From the NCBI RefSeq assembly GCF_003461245.1, contig NZ_QTWS01000033.1, forward strand, positions 1 through 32,964: 32,964 bases of DNA, written 5' to 3'. Shown in pieces: positions 23,982 to 32,964 of the stretch. This stretch comes from Blautia sp. AF19-10LB (GTDB lineage: Bacteria > Bacillota > Clostridia > Lachnospirales > Lachnospiraceae). Within the stretch, counting starts at the first letter, position 1. Every line of letters starts with the position of its first letter. The notes beneath the pieces were generated by a model. That model saw nothing but the letters and a program-made list of their open reading frames with translations, ran no database searches and had not been told where the DNA came from. The position numbers and the translations under genes were made by a program.

Positions 23982-25511
23982 ATGCAATTAAAACCTGAGG
24001 AAATATCCAAAGTCATCCGAAGCCAGATAAAATATTATGAAAATGCGATACAGCAGAATGAGACAGGTACAATCCTTATGGTTGGTGACGGAATCGCACG
24101 TGCCAGCGGACTTGTGAACTGTATGGCAGGCGAATTACTGGAATTTGAAGATGGAAGTTTCGGTATGGCACAGAACCTGGAAGAAAACAGTGTTTCTATT
24201 GTAATATTTGGCTCCGATGAGAATATCGGTGAAGGCCAGACCGTAAAGCGTACAGGCAAAGTTGTGTCTGTACCGGTCGGTGAGGCTATGATCGGACGAG
24301 TAGTGAATGCACTTGGTCAGCCAATTGATGGTGCAGGACCGATCGATACAAAAGAATTTCGCCCGGTAGAGAGCAAGGCACCTGGAATCTGTGAGAGACG
24401 GTCTGTATATCAGCCGCTTCAGACAGGTATCAAGGCGATCGACTCTATGATCCCGATCGGACGGGGACAGCGTGAGCTGATCATCGGTGACCGTCAGACA
24501 GGAAAGACAACTATCGCAACAGATACGATCATCAACCAGAAAGGCAAGGATGTACTCTGTATCTATGTTGCGATCGGACAGAAACGATCTACAGTAGCAT
24601 CTCTGGTGGAGAATCTTACCAGAAACGGTGCTATGGATTATACCATCGTAGTGGCTGCGACAGCTTCTGAATCCAGCCCGCTGCAGTACATTGCACCGTA
24701 TTCAGGCTGTGCAATGGGTGAATACTTTATGAACCAGGGAAAAGATGTACTGATTATTTATGATGATCTGAGTAAACATGCGGTTGCGTACCGTGCACTT
24801 TCCCTTCTGATCCGTCGTCCGCCTGGACGTGAGGCATATCCTGGAGATGTTTTTTATCTGCATTCCAGACTGCTTGAGCGTGCAGCGAAGCTTGACGACG
24901 AGCATGGCGGCGGTTCTCTGACAGCACTGCCGATCATCGAAACACAGGCAGGTGACGTATCTGCCTATATCCCGACAAACGTAATTTCTATTACAGACGG
25001 ACAGATATTCCTGGAAACAGAACTTTTCCATTCCGGTATCATGCCGGCGGTAAACCCTGGTATTTCCGTATCACGAGTTGGTGGAGATGCACAGATCAAG
25101 GCTATGAAGAAGGTTGCCGGAACTCTGAAACTGATCTATTCTCAGTATCGTGAACTTCAGAGTTTTGCCCAGTTCGGCTCAGATCTGGATGCTGATACCA
25201 AGGCACGTCTGGAACAGGGTGCACGTATTGTAGAAGTTCTGAAACAGAGCCAGAATGCTCCGGTGCCGGTAGAAAAGCAGGTAGCAATCCTGTATGCGGT
25301 AACCAAGGGCATCCTTGAAAAAGTTAACGTTGAAGACGTAAGCGAATATGAAGCAGGACTGTACACGTATCTCGATGCAGATGCAGCTGGTCTGGAAGTG
25401 ATGCAGCTTATCAGCTCTACAGGCAAACTTGAGCCAGAAACAGAAGAAAAACTGCGTCATGTACTGGAAGCGTATACAGAGAATTTCCTGAATACAAAAC
25501 CTGACAAATAA
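23982..25511 (+). CDS. atpA: F-type ATP synthase subunit alpha
   Basis: The subunit has 509 residues, normal for alpha. Its non-catalytic nucleotide site has the P-loop GDRQTGKT (169-176), followed by [20 protein letters not shown]. The family signature region [20 protein letters not shown] is intact. AAAGGATGG lies upstream of the ATG at 23982. It is separated from atpH by the structured repeat, which may mark a processing or pausing point between the Fo and F1 parts of the transcript. Confidence 0.96.
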   Translation: MQLKPEEISKVIRSQIKYYENAIQQNETGTILMVGDGIARASGLVNCMAGELLEFEDGSFGMAQNLEENSVSIVIFGSDENIGEGQTVKRTGKVVSVPVGEAMIGRVVNALGQPIDGAGPIDTKEFRPVESKAPGICERRSVYQPLQTGIKAIDSMIPIGRGQRELIIGDRQTGKTTIATDTIINQKGKDVLCIYVAIGQKRSTVASLVENLTRNGAMDYTIVVAATASESSPLQYIAPYSGCAMGEYFMNQGKDVLIIYDDLSKHAVAYRALSLLIRRPPGREAYPGDVFYLHSRLLERAAKLDDEHGGGSLTALPIIETQAGDVSAYIPTNVISITDGQIFLETELFHSGIMPAVNPGISVSRVGGDAQIKAMKKVAGTLKLIYSQYRELQSFAQFGSDLDADTKARLEQGARIVEVLKQSQNAPVPVEKQVAILYAVTKGILEKVNVEDVSEYEAGLYTYLDADAAGLEVMQLISSTGKLEPETEEKLRHVLEAYTENFLNTKPDK

Positions 25512-25535
25512 TGTGAGTAGGAGGGTATAAATCAT

Positions 25536-26393
25536 ATGGCTGGAAATATGAAAGCGGTAAAGCTGCGTATCAAAAGCGTACAAAGTACGATGCAGATTAC
25601 CAAGGCCATGGAGCTTGTTGCATCCTCCAAACTGCGTAAGGCAAAGGAACGTGCAGAAACCTGCCGTCCTTACTTCACAGAGCTGCATGAGACACTGAAA
25701 GACATTGCAAAAGAAAACATTGATTTTTCTTCTGTATATTCCAGAGAGTCCTCCAATCCCCGCACCTGTTATGTGGTGATCGCCGGTGACAGAGGACTGG
25801 CTGGCGGATATAATGCAAATCTTTTTAAATGTCTTGAGTCTGCAGCCGAAGGCAGGGACTATATGGTGCTGCCGATTGGAAAAAAAGCAGTTGAGTATTT
25901 CAGACAGAGAGGCATTGAATGCCTGACAGATAAGTTTGCAGAGATTGCAGGTATTTCTGTCGCAGACTGTTTTGAGATCGCGAATCTGCTTTGTGAAGAA
26001 TTCCGCAAAGGAACATTTGGTCATATTGAATTATGTTATACCGTTTTTGCATCTATGCTTTCTCAGCGTCCGGAGGTATTTTCCATACTTCCTATGACAG
26101 ATATCAGAGAGGAAAGCGGCGGCAGAGTGGATACAAGAAATCTGATCCTCTATGAGCCGAATGCAGAGGTTGTGTTTGATGCCATTGTTCCGGAATATCT
26201 GGCGGGGCTGGTTTATGGCGGTGTATGTGAGAGTACAGCCAGTGAACTTGCAGCCAGAAGAATGGCTATGGACGCTGCGACAAGTAATGCAGAAGAGATG
26301 ATCGATAAGCTGAATCTGTATTACAACAGAGCACGACAGGCCAGCATCACGCAGGAGATCACGGAGATTGTTGCAGGTGCGGAAGGGCTTTAA
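25536..26393 (+). CDS. atpG: F-type ATP synthase subunit gamma
   Basis: This is the 285-residue central shaft. The N-terminal helix (KLRIKSVQSTMQITKAMELVASSKLRKA) and the C-terminal helix ending MDAATSNAEEMIDKLNLYYNRARQASITQEITEIVAGAEGL are the conserved coiled coil that turns inside the alpha/beta ring. The middle domain carries GDRGLAGGYNANLF. AGGAGGG precedes the ATG. The gap to atpA is 24 bases. Confidence 0.95.
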   Translation: MAGNMKAVKLRIKSVQSTMQITKAMELVASSKLRKAKERAETCRPYFTELHETLKDIAKENIDFSSVYSRESSNPRTCYVVIAGDRGLAGGYNANLFKCLESAAEGRDYMVLPIGKKAVEYFRQRGIECLTDKFAEIAGISVADCFEIANLLCEEFRKGTFGHIELCYTVFASMLSQRPEVFSILPMTDIREESGGRVDTRNLILYEPNAEVVFDAIVPEYLAGLVYGGVCESTASELAARRMAMDAATSNAEEMIDKLNLYYNRARQASITQEITEIVAGAEGL

Positions 26394-26422
26394 AGGGGCT
26401 TAATTTAGCATAGGAGACTTAA

Positions 26423-27820
<1,398 letters not shown>

Positions 27821-27832
27821 AGGAGGTGGCTT

Positions 27833-28234
27833 ATGAGTACCTTCCCTTTACGGATCGGAACACCGGACGGACTGCTTTTTGAGGGCGATGTGGAGCGTGT
27901 GGTCTGCAGAAGTATCAGCGGCGATATCGCGATTCTTGCAAGACACTGTAACTTCTGTACCGCTCTTGGAATGGGTGAAGCCAGCGTAGTCATGGCAGAT
28001 GGAAACAGACGGACTGCAGCCTGCATCGGCGGAATGCTTTCTGTCATGAACGGAACCTGCCGTCTTCTCGCAACCACCTGGGAGTGGAAAGAAGACATCG
28101 ACGCAGAGCGTGCACAGGCAGCGAAGAAACGCGCCGAAGAAATGATCGCCAAAGGCGGCCTCACCGACCAGGAATACAAGATGGCATCTGCAAAACTGCA
28201 GAGGGCACTGGTACGTCTGAGTGTAAAAGAATAG
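27833..28234 (+). CDS. atpC: F-type ATP synthase subunit epsilon
   Basis: The subunit has 133 residues: an N-terminal beta sandwich (FPLRIGTPDGLLFEGDVERV and SGDIAILARHCNFCTALGMG) and a C-terminal helical hairpin (AERAQAAKKRAEEMIAKGG onward) that inhibits rotation in the hydrolysis direction. It starts 12 bases after atpD behind AAAGGAGGTGG. A strong terminator follows, closing the operon. Confidence 0.95.
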   Translation: MSTFPLRIGTPDGLLFEGDVERVVCRSISGDIAILARHCNFCTALGMGEASVVMADGNRRTAACIGGMLSVMNGTCRLLATTWEWKEDIDAERAQAAKKRAEEMIAKGGLTDQEYKMASAKLQRALVRLSVKE

Positions 28235-28244
28235 AGTGAATTTG

Positions 28245-28276
28245 CAGGGAGAGCTGTGGCTCTCCCTGTATTTTTT
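28245..28276 (+). terminator. ATP synthase operon terminator
   Basis: CAGGGAGAGC (28245-28254) and GCTCTCCCTG (28259-28268) form a perfect 10-bp stem with a TGTG loop, followed by TATTTTTTAT. Confidence 0.92.
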
Positions 28277-28358
28277 ATGTTTACGATTCTGCCATAAAGT
28301 GCTATGATGTGTATTACAATCATAACAAAAAAATGCCAGGGAAAAGGGAGTGGAGTTT

Positions 28359-29918
28359 ATGAAAGACACGACGCTTGAAGGCAGAGCAAAGACGAAAAAT
28401 GGTGTTACAAGACTTGTTTTTTCGGTTGTGTGTATTCTGCTGGAAGTGATATTTATTTTGCTGCTGTTTACAGGGCTCAATCGTTATGCAGAGGCGATCA
28501 ACCTGTGTACGAGAGTATTGGGGCTGATCGTTATTTTGAATATGTATGCATCTCCAGTCACTTCGACGATCAAAATGCCATGGATTTTTCTCATCATGGT
28601 ATTTCCGATCATGGGACTCACCCTGTACCTGATGGTTGGTCTGAATGGCGGTACGAGTAAAATGCGGAAACGTTATAAGAATATCGATGAACAGCTTTTG
28701 CCGCTGCTTCCAACGAACCATGAGATTCAGGAAAATTTACAGCAGATGATTCCGAAGGCAGGAAATATTTCTTCTTATATTCAGAAAAATGCATTCTATC
28801 CTGTGTATCAGAATACAGATGTGGTCTATTATGATGAAGCTGCAAAAGGGCTGGAAGCACAGCTCGAGGAATTGGCGAAGGCAGAGCATTTTATTTTTAT
28901 GGAGTATCATGCGATTGAGGATGCCGAAGCCTGGCATCGAATCCAGAATGTGCTGGAAGAACGTGTAAAAGCAGGTGTGGAAGTCCGGGTGTTCTATGAT
29001 GATATGGGTTCTATTGGTTTTATCAATACGGATTTTATCAGGAAGCTGGAGGTGGTCGGAATCCGATGCCGTGTATTCAATCCGTTTATGCCGGGCTTAA
29101 ATGTGTTTCTGAACAACCGTGACCACCGTAAAATCACAGTCATTGACGGCAAGGTCGGATTTACCGGAGGATATAATCTTGCAAATGAATATTTTAACCT
29201 GACACATCCGTATGGACAGTGGAAAGATACCGGTATCCGTCTGGAGGGCGATGCGGTGCGTTCTCTGACAGTGACTTTCCTTGAGATGTGGAATGCAGTT
29301 AACGACAAGGATGAGAATGACACGGATTTTGCCCAGTTTTTGCTGGAATATCCGTATAAAGCACAGCAGACTGGATTTGTTCAGCCATATGCGGACAGCC
29401 CATTGGATGGCGAAAAGGTGGGAGAAGAAGTTTACATCAGCATGGTGAACAAGGCAGAAAAATACTGCTGGTTTATGACACCATATCTGATCATTACCGA
29501 TGAGATGGCACATGCAATGACTCTTGCCGCAAAACGAGGCGTAGATGTAAGGATCATCACGCCGGGCATTCCGGACAAAAAACTGATCTACAGTGTCACC
29601 CGGTCTTTTTATCACGAACTGGTCAAAGACGGCGTGCGGATCTACGAATGGACACCGGGGTTCTGTCATGCAAAAATGAGTGTTGCAGATGACTGTATGG
29701 CAACCTGCGGAACCATCAATCTGGATTACCGAAGCCTGTATCATCATTTCGAAAACGGATGTTTTATGACAGACTGTGATGTGGTTCTGGACATCCGAAA
29801 TGACCTGCAGGAGAAAATGAAAGAATGCCGTGAAGTCACCGAAAAATACCGTACTGGCCGCAGTGCATATCTTCGCCTGAGCCAGCTGCTTATGAGACTG
29901 TTTGCGGGATTATTATAG
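28359..29918 (+). CDS. cls: Cardiolipin synthase (phospholipase D family)
   Basis: The protein has 519 residues from ATG 28359; GTG 28350 in frame overlaps the GGGAG site. Three hydrophobic segments at the N-terminus (LVFSVVCILLEVIFILLLFTG, RVLGLIVILNMYASPV, WIFLIMVFPIMGLTLYLMVGL) anchor it. Two HKD motifs form the active site: HRKITVIDGKVGFTGG in the first half and HAKMSVADDCMATCGTINLD in the second. It condenses two phosphatidylglycerols into cardiolipin. It is a single gene between the atp terminator and the leader of the nif-like operon. The length is typical. Confidence 0.93.
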   Translation: MKDTTLEGRAKTKNGVTRLVFSVVCILLEVIFILLLFTGLNRYAEAINLCTRVLGLIVILNMYASPVTSTIKMPWIFLIMVFPIMGLTLYLMVGLNGGTSKMRKRYKNIDEQLLPLLPTNHEIQENLQQMIPKAGNISSYIQKNAFYPVYQNTDVVYYDEAAKGLEAQLEELAKAEHFIFMEYHAIEDAEAWHRIQNVLEERVKAGVEVRVFYDDMGSIGFINTDFIRKLEVVGIRCRVFNPFMPGLNVFLNNRDHRKITVIDGKVGFTGGYNLANEYFNLTHPYGQWKDTGIRLEGDAVRSLTVTFLEMWNAVNDKDENDTDFAQFLLEYPYKAQQTGFVQPYADSPLDGEKVGEEVYISMVNKAEKYCWFMTPYLIITDEMAHAMTLAAKRGVDVRIITPGIPDKKLIYSVTRSFYHELVKDGVRIYEWTPGFCHAKMSVADDCMATCGTINLDYRSLYHHFENGCFMTDCDVVLDIRNDLQEKMKECREVTEKYRTGRSAYLRLSQLLMRLFAGLL

Positions 29919-29949
29919 GAAAAAGGCGTGAGAGATATACTTGTTAGCA

Positions 29950-29979
29950 TTGACTCACCGGGTATGTATAAAGTAAAAT
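29950..29979 (+). promoter_or_regulatory. Promoter of the leader RNA before the nifH-like gene
   Basis: TTGACT (29950-29955) and TAAAAT (29974-29979) are 18 bases apart, preceded by GTTAGCA. The same GTTAGC-TTGACT-18-TATAAT layout occurs at 32638-32674. Confidence 0.6.
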
Positions 29980-29985
29980 AAAAAC

Positions 29986-30155
29986 ATATAAAACGTAGAA
30001 TATGAAGAAATAAATAAAAACAGAACAGACTCTGACGGCAAGGAATTTCATCCGAGCGGGAATAGTTGTTAATGTGAAATCTACAGATTGCTGTGAATGA
30101 AATAAACAGTAATATTTACAGGACTTCTCTACCCTGACGGTGGAGGAGTCTTTTT
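29986..30155 (+). ncRNA. Structured leader/attenuator RNA, family copy C
   Basis: The predicted transcript is about 170 bases, from just after the promoter to an intrinsic terminator. It carries a 23-base block (30023-30045, starting GAACAGACTCTGA) that matches 21 of 23 positions with 32754-32776. It also has a hairpin ATTGCTGT/ACAGTAAT (30087-30094/30106-30113) whose 11-base loop GAATGAAATAA corresponds to the terminal hairpin loops of copies A and B. It ends 65 bases before the nifH-like ATG, so it could be a free small RNA or a transcription-attenuating leader. I do not recognise it as a known riboswitch class. Confidence 0.5.
30122..30155 (+). terminator. Intrinsic terminator upstream of the nifH-like gene
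   Basis: GACTTCTCTACC (30122-30133) pairs with GGTGGAGGAGTC (30139-30150) with mismatches at two positions and a 5-base loop, followed by TTTTT. It lies between the leader promoter and the gene, as in attenuators. Confidence 0.7.
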
Positions 30156-30219
30156 GCATTTATGGAGATTTTTTACAGAGAATACAGGGTCTGTTATGAA
30201 ACAGGGAGGGGATTTACGA

Positions 30220-30981
30220 ATGCTGAAAGTAGCAATTTATGGAAAGGGCGGTATCGGAAAATCAACCGTGACATCCAATCTGGCAGCGGCTTTTGCATCC
30301 ATGGGGAAGAAAGTCATCCAGATCGGCTGTGATCCGAAAGCAGATTCTACGATCAATCTGCTTGGTGGTGAACCACTTCGCCCGGTGATGAATTACATGC
30401 GTGAAGAGGACGAGGAACCAGAGAAACTTGAGGACATTTCAAAAGAAGGATTTGGAGGAGTTCTCTGTATTGAAACAGGCGGTCCGACACCGGGACTTGG
30501 CTGTGCGGGAAGAGGAATCATAGCAACTTTTCAGCTACTGGAAGACCTGAGGTTATTTGAAACCTATCAGCCGGATGTTGTGCTTTATGATGTGCTTGGC
30601 GATGTAGTCTGTGGTGGTTTTGCAGCACCGATCCGTGAGGGATATGCGGAAAAAGTTCTGATCGTAACCTCTGGAGAGAAGATGGCACTGTATGCAGCAA
30701 ACAACATTTCCAGTGCTGTACGGAACTTCGAAGACAGAAGTTATGCGAGAGTTTTTGGCATTGTCCTGAATCATCGAAACGTTGAAAACGAAACCGAAAA
30801 AGTGCAGGCGTTTGCACAGAAAAGCAATATTCCGATCGTAGGTGAAATACCAAGAAGCGATGAAATCATCCGATGGGAAGACCAGGGCAAGACCGTGATC
30901 GAGGGAGATGCAGGATCTGAGATCAGCAGACGTTTTTTTGACCTGGCAGAAATGCTTTTGAAAGCAGAGGAAGAAGAATGA
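30220..30981 (+). CDS. NifH-like Fe protein (nitrogenase iron protein family)
   Basis: The protein has 253 residues from ATG 30220 (GGGAGGGGA upstream). The family features are complete: P-loop GKGGIGKST (8-16), switch [16 protein letters not shown], Cys95 in [12 protein letters not shown] and Cys131 in [11 protein letters not shown]. These cysteines bridge a [4Fe-4S] cluster between two subunits. It delivers ATP-driven low-potential electrons to a component-1 partner, clearly the next gene, whose start overlaps its stop (ATGA). It is shorter than true NifH (about 275-295), and no nifD/K/E/N/B set is present, so nitrogen fixation is unlikely. A group IV/CfbC-like role in some other reduction is inferred. 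Confidence 0.9.
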   Translation: MLKVAIYGKGGIGKSTVTSNLAAAFASMGKKVIQIGCDPKADSTINLLGGEPLRPVMNYMREEDEEPEKLEDISKEGFGGVLCIETGGPTPGLGCAGRGIIATFQLLEDLRLFETYQPDVVLYDVLGDVVCGGFAAPIREGYAEKVLIVTSGEKMALYAANNISSAVRNFEDRSYARVFGIVLNHRNVENETEKVQAFAQKSNIPIVGEIPRSDEIIRWEDQGKTVIEGDAGSEISRRFFDLAEMLLKAEEEE

Positions 30982-32258
30982 GCAGAGCCTATTATTGTAC
31001 AGTAGAAGAATTAAATGAGCGTGGGAGGGACAATATTCCGGACCAGTTCAGATCAAATATGCATCTGATCTACAGCTCTCCGGCGACACTTGCCTTTAAC
31101 TCTCCGGGAGCAGAAGGATTCGGTGTGAAGAGAGCCGGACTTGCTGTTCCGGATTCGATCATGCTGATTGTGGCACCGGGATGCTGCGGACGAAATACAT
31201 CCCTGATCAGCTCCATGCGCGAATATGACAATCGATTTTTTTATCTGATGATGGATGAGACAGATATCGTGACAGGACGTCATCTCAAGAAAATACCAAA
31301 AGCAGTAGAAGAAATCTGTAACAGCCTGGATAAGAAACCATCTGTTGTGATGATCTGCATTACCTGTGTAGATGCACTTCTTGGCACAGATATGGAGCGT
31401 GTCTGCCGTAAAGCGGAGGAGAAGACCGGACTTCCGGTGCGTCCATGTTATATGTATGCATTGACCAGAGAGGGACGGAAACCACCGATGGTACATGTGC
31501 GACAGTCTTTATATTCTCTTCTTGAGCCGACAAAAAAGAAAGGAAATGTCGTCAATCTTCTGGGATTTTTCTCGCCGCTTGTGGATGACTGTGAGCTGTA
31601 TGATCTGCTTCACAGTGCAGGGATCAAGACGATCCACGAGATATCCAGATGCAGAGACTTCGAAGAATATAAGACCATGTCGGAGGCGAATTTCAATCTG
31701 GTACTGCATCAGGAATCACGTTTTGCGGCAGAAGATTTTAATGACAGACTGAAGATTCCGTTTATTGAGTTACGACGTTTATATCAGACAGATAAAATAC
31801 AGAATCAGTATCAGGCGTTTGCGTCTGTGCTGGGAGTTTCTTTCGAACTGGACAAGTATCGAGAAGCAGCAGAACAGGCAATCGAAGACTTTCGAAAAGT
31901 CTGTCCGGATGCATCGTTTGCCGTTGGGGAATGCATGAACGGAGATCCGTTTGAACTGGCACTTGCCCTTCTGAAATACGGATTCAAAGTACCGGAAATC
32001 TATGGAACGATCACAGTAGAGAACTTCGTATATATGAAACAGCTTGCCCTCTTAAGCCCGGAAACAAAAGTATTTTCCAACATGGAACCAACCATGATCT
32101 ACTACGATCCGGCGCAGAGCGGTGTAAACATCACCATAGGCAAAGACGCCCTCTACTACCACCAAAACTGCCCGGGCCTGATGTGGAACCAGGACGAGCA
32201 GCCGTATGGCTTTGCGGGAGTGAGACGGTTGTTTGAGGCGTTGAAGGAATGCATATGA
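30978..32258 (+). CDS. Nitrogenase component 1-like protein (NifD/CfbD-type)
   Basis: The protein has 426 residues and overlaps the nifH-like gene by four bases. It has the oxidoreductase/nitrogenase component 1 pattern: [20 protein letters not shown], then [15 protein letters not shown] (Cys69, Cys70) and [15 protein letters not shown] (Cys127, Cys130), which correspond in position to P-cluster-type ligands. I cannot see the FeMo-cofactor Cys/His ligands of NifD. Only one component-1 gene is present, so the enzyme is probably homodimeric, as for CfbCD of methanogens, which reduces a nickel tetrapyrrole. The substrate here is unknown. A transcription terminator directly follows, so no partner subunit is co-transcribed. 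Confidence 0.85.
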   Translation: MSRAYYCTVEELNERGRDNIPDQFRSNMHLIYSSPATLAFNSPGAEGFGVKRAGLAVPDSIMLIVAPGCCGRNTSLISSMREYDNRFFYLMMDETDIVTGRHLKKIPKAVEEICNSLDKKPSVVMICITCVDALLGTDMERVCRKAEEKTGLPVRPCYMYALTREGRKPPMVHVRQSLYSLLEPTKKKGNVVNLLGFFSPLVDDCELYDLLHSAGIKTIHEISRCRDFEEYKTMSEANFNLVLHQESRFAAEDFNDRLKIPFIELRRLYQTDKIQNQYQAFASVLGVSFELDKYREAAEQAIEDFRKVCPDASFAVGECMNGDPFELALALLKYGFKVPEIYGTITVENFVYMKQLALLSPETKVFSNMEPTMIYYDPAQSGVNITIGKDALYYHQNCPGLMWNQDEQPYGFAGVRRLFEALKECI

Positions 32259-32260
32259 GT

Positions 32261-32300
32261 AATAAGAGCATCTACAAAGAGGTGGATGCTCTTATTTTGT
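32261..32300 (+). terminator. Terminator after the nif-like operon
   Basis: AATAAGAGCATC (32261-32272) pairs perfectly with GATGCTCTTATT (32285-32296), followed by TTGT. Confidence 0.85.
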
Positions 32301-32426
32301 CGAACGATTTTTCTTGAAGCTATGAAATCTTATATAATAAACACATTCACATGTGAAACTGATCTGAAACTCAAAAGGCAAATCAGCCTGAAATTCCCTA
32401 AAATTAAGAGATTTTCAAGAAGAATG

Positions 32427-32455
32427 TTGAAGTCTGAAAGCGGAACGTATATAAT
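32427..32455 (+). promoter_or_regulatory. Promoter of the small truncated ORF
   Basis: TTGAAG (32427-32432) and TATAAT (32450-32455) have a 17-base spacer, 64 bases before the ATG at 32520. The stretch 32301-32426 shows no gene. Confidence 0.6.
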
Positions 32456-32519
32456 ATAATCATAGAACAAAATGTAGTAAACATTCTTTGAGAAAAAAGT
32501 TTCACAGCAAGGAGTGTTT

Positions 32520-32594
32520 ATGGAAAAACAGAAAAATCAAGCCCCCGACAGTGCGATTACATATCATAACAAAGATGTGATTTCCAAATTATAG
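32520..32594 (+). pseudogene. Broken 5' end of a Lachnospiraceae nuclease/transposase-like gene
   Basis: Only 24 codons remain behind a good GGAG site. They include SAITYHNKDVISKL and end at TAG 32592. This N-terminus resembles a large family of Rpn/PD-(D/E)XK-like proteins that is abundant in Lachnospiraceae and usually starts with ...ITYHNKDI. I recall this resemblance and have not verified it. Normal members are around 300 residues, so this is a truncated relic with promoter and start intact. The structured repeat begins about 40 bases later, suggesting that the repeat or a deletion replaced the body of the gene. It might still give a short peptide. Confidence 0.45.
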
Positions 32595-32644
32595 AATCAA
32601 GGTAACCAGTGCGGAAAATATATGGCAAAACGGACGTGTTAGCG

Positions 32645-32674
32645 TTGACTGACAACTTGTGTATGAGATATAAT
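32645..32674 (+). promoter_or_regulatory. Promoter of structured RNA copy B/D
   Basis: TTGACT (32645-32650) and TATAAT (32669-32674) have an 18-base spacer, preceded by GTTAGCG as in the copy at 29943. Confidence 0.65.
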
Positions 32675-32680
32675 AAATTC

Positions 32681-32940
32681 TAACAGCAGACAGGATGACT
32701 TGATCTACCTGAATGCAACTACACAGACACGTTCAAATTTTATAAATACTAAAGAACAGACTCTGATGGCGAGGAAACATATGTATAGGGGTTACTTGTT
32801 CACAGGTAGTATCCCGCGAGGCGTTTTGCCATGAATATGGCAAAATCCCGAGAAATACAGGGCAAAATCCCATCACCGAAGGTGATTTGGAATGGATTTT
32901 GACCAAGTTACTGTGAACGGAGTGAACAGTAACTTATAGG
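32681..32940 (+). ncRNA. Structured RNA/repeat at right end (copy B with its promoter-proximal part D)
   Basis: The transcript predicted from the promoter at 32645 carries the 23-base block at 32754-32776. It then has the three-hairpin module. Stem 1 is 32824-32832/32837-32845 with a GAAT loop. Stem 2 is CAAAATCC/GGATTTTG (32863-32870/32894-32901), enclosing ATCACC-GAA-GGTGAT (32872-32886). Stem 3 is GTTACTGT/ACAGTAAC (32907-32914/32926-32933), loop GAACGGAGTGA. GTTCACAG near 32798 could pair with CTGTGAAC (32911-32918) as an alternative fold. No protein frame of note covers it. The 3' end is not resolved before the window stops. Confidence 0.6.
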
Positions 32941-32964
32941 ACCGGGTAGGTCACTGCAGATCCG

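Noticed and set aside
30220..32258. Nitrogen fixation genes
   Set aside because: There is no nifK, nifE, nifN or nifB, the Fe protein is short, and FeMo-cofactor ligands are not visible. The pair is a nitrogenase-family reductase of other function.

Overview
The window looks like the chromosome of a gut-type anaerobic Firmicute of the Lachnospiraceae kind (Blautia or Ruminococcus-like). This rests on AT-rich intergenic DNA, strong AGGAGG ribosome binding sites, the ATP synthase gene order and the protein families seen. The genus is an inference, because no rRNA or tRNA is present.

Layout. (1) Positions 1 to about 6790 hold the right part of a mobilizable integrated element. It contains a divergent XRE repressor/excisionase switch, a small DUF3847-like protein, an RSF1010-like oriT, a MOBQ relaxase (MobA/MobL), and two coiled-coil genes whose reading frame overlaps the 3' third of the relaxase. 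Cargo is a MarR regulator with a MATE efflux pump. Next come a small conserved protein and a cluster of integrase-arm-like repeats. The element abuts a 5'-truncated GH42 beta-galactosidase gene (about 6791-8083), so the gene was broken at or near this edge. (2) 8101-9914 holds a second MATE pump (minus strand) and a decayed PTS EIIA/BglG-type regulator remnant. (3) 10139-20246 is an AT-rich catabolic locus: a FadR-type GntR regulator, a TRAP transporter (DctP, DctQ, DctM), then a 2-hydroxyacid dehydrogenase, HpcH/HpaI aldolase, split transketolase, L-arabinose-isomerase family enzyme and ketose 3-epimerase. Two of its transcription units, and one orphan site behind the last gene, carry nearly the same promoter. 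No sugar kinase is present, so the pathway probably handles non-phosphorylated sugars or sugar acids. (4) 20747-28234 is a complete F-type ATP synthase operon. Its c subunit carries two carboxylates and Na+-type ligands. (5) 28359-29918 is a cardiolipin synthase. (6) 30220-32258 is a two-gene NifH-like/NifD-like operon with no second component-1 gene in view. (7) 32300-32964 holds a broken small gene and a promoter-driven structured repeat.

The most unusual signal is a repeated structured element. One copy lies between atpH and atpA (23783-23907) and one at the right end (32811-32940). They share three hairpins, each carrying one base-pair-preserving double substitution. A third, degenerate relative (29943-30155) sits before the nifH-like gene with its own promoter and an intrinsic terminator. 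Together these look like an undescribed family of structured RNAs or transcribed intergenic repeats.
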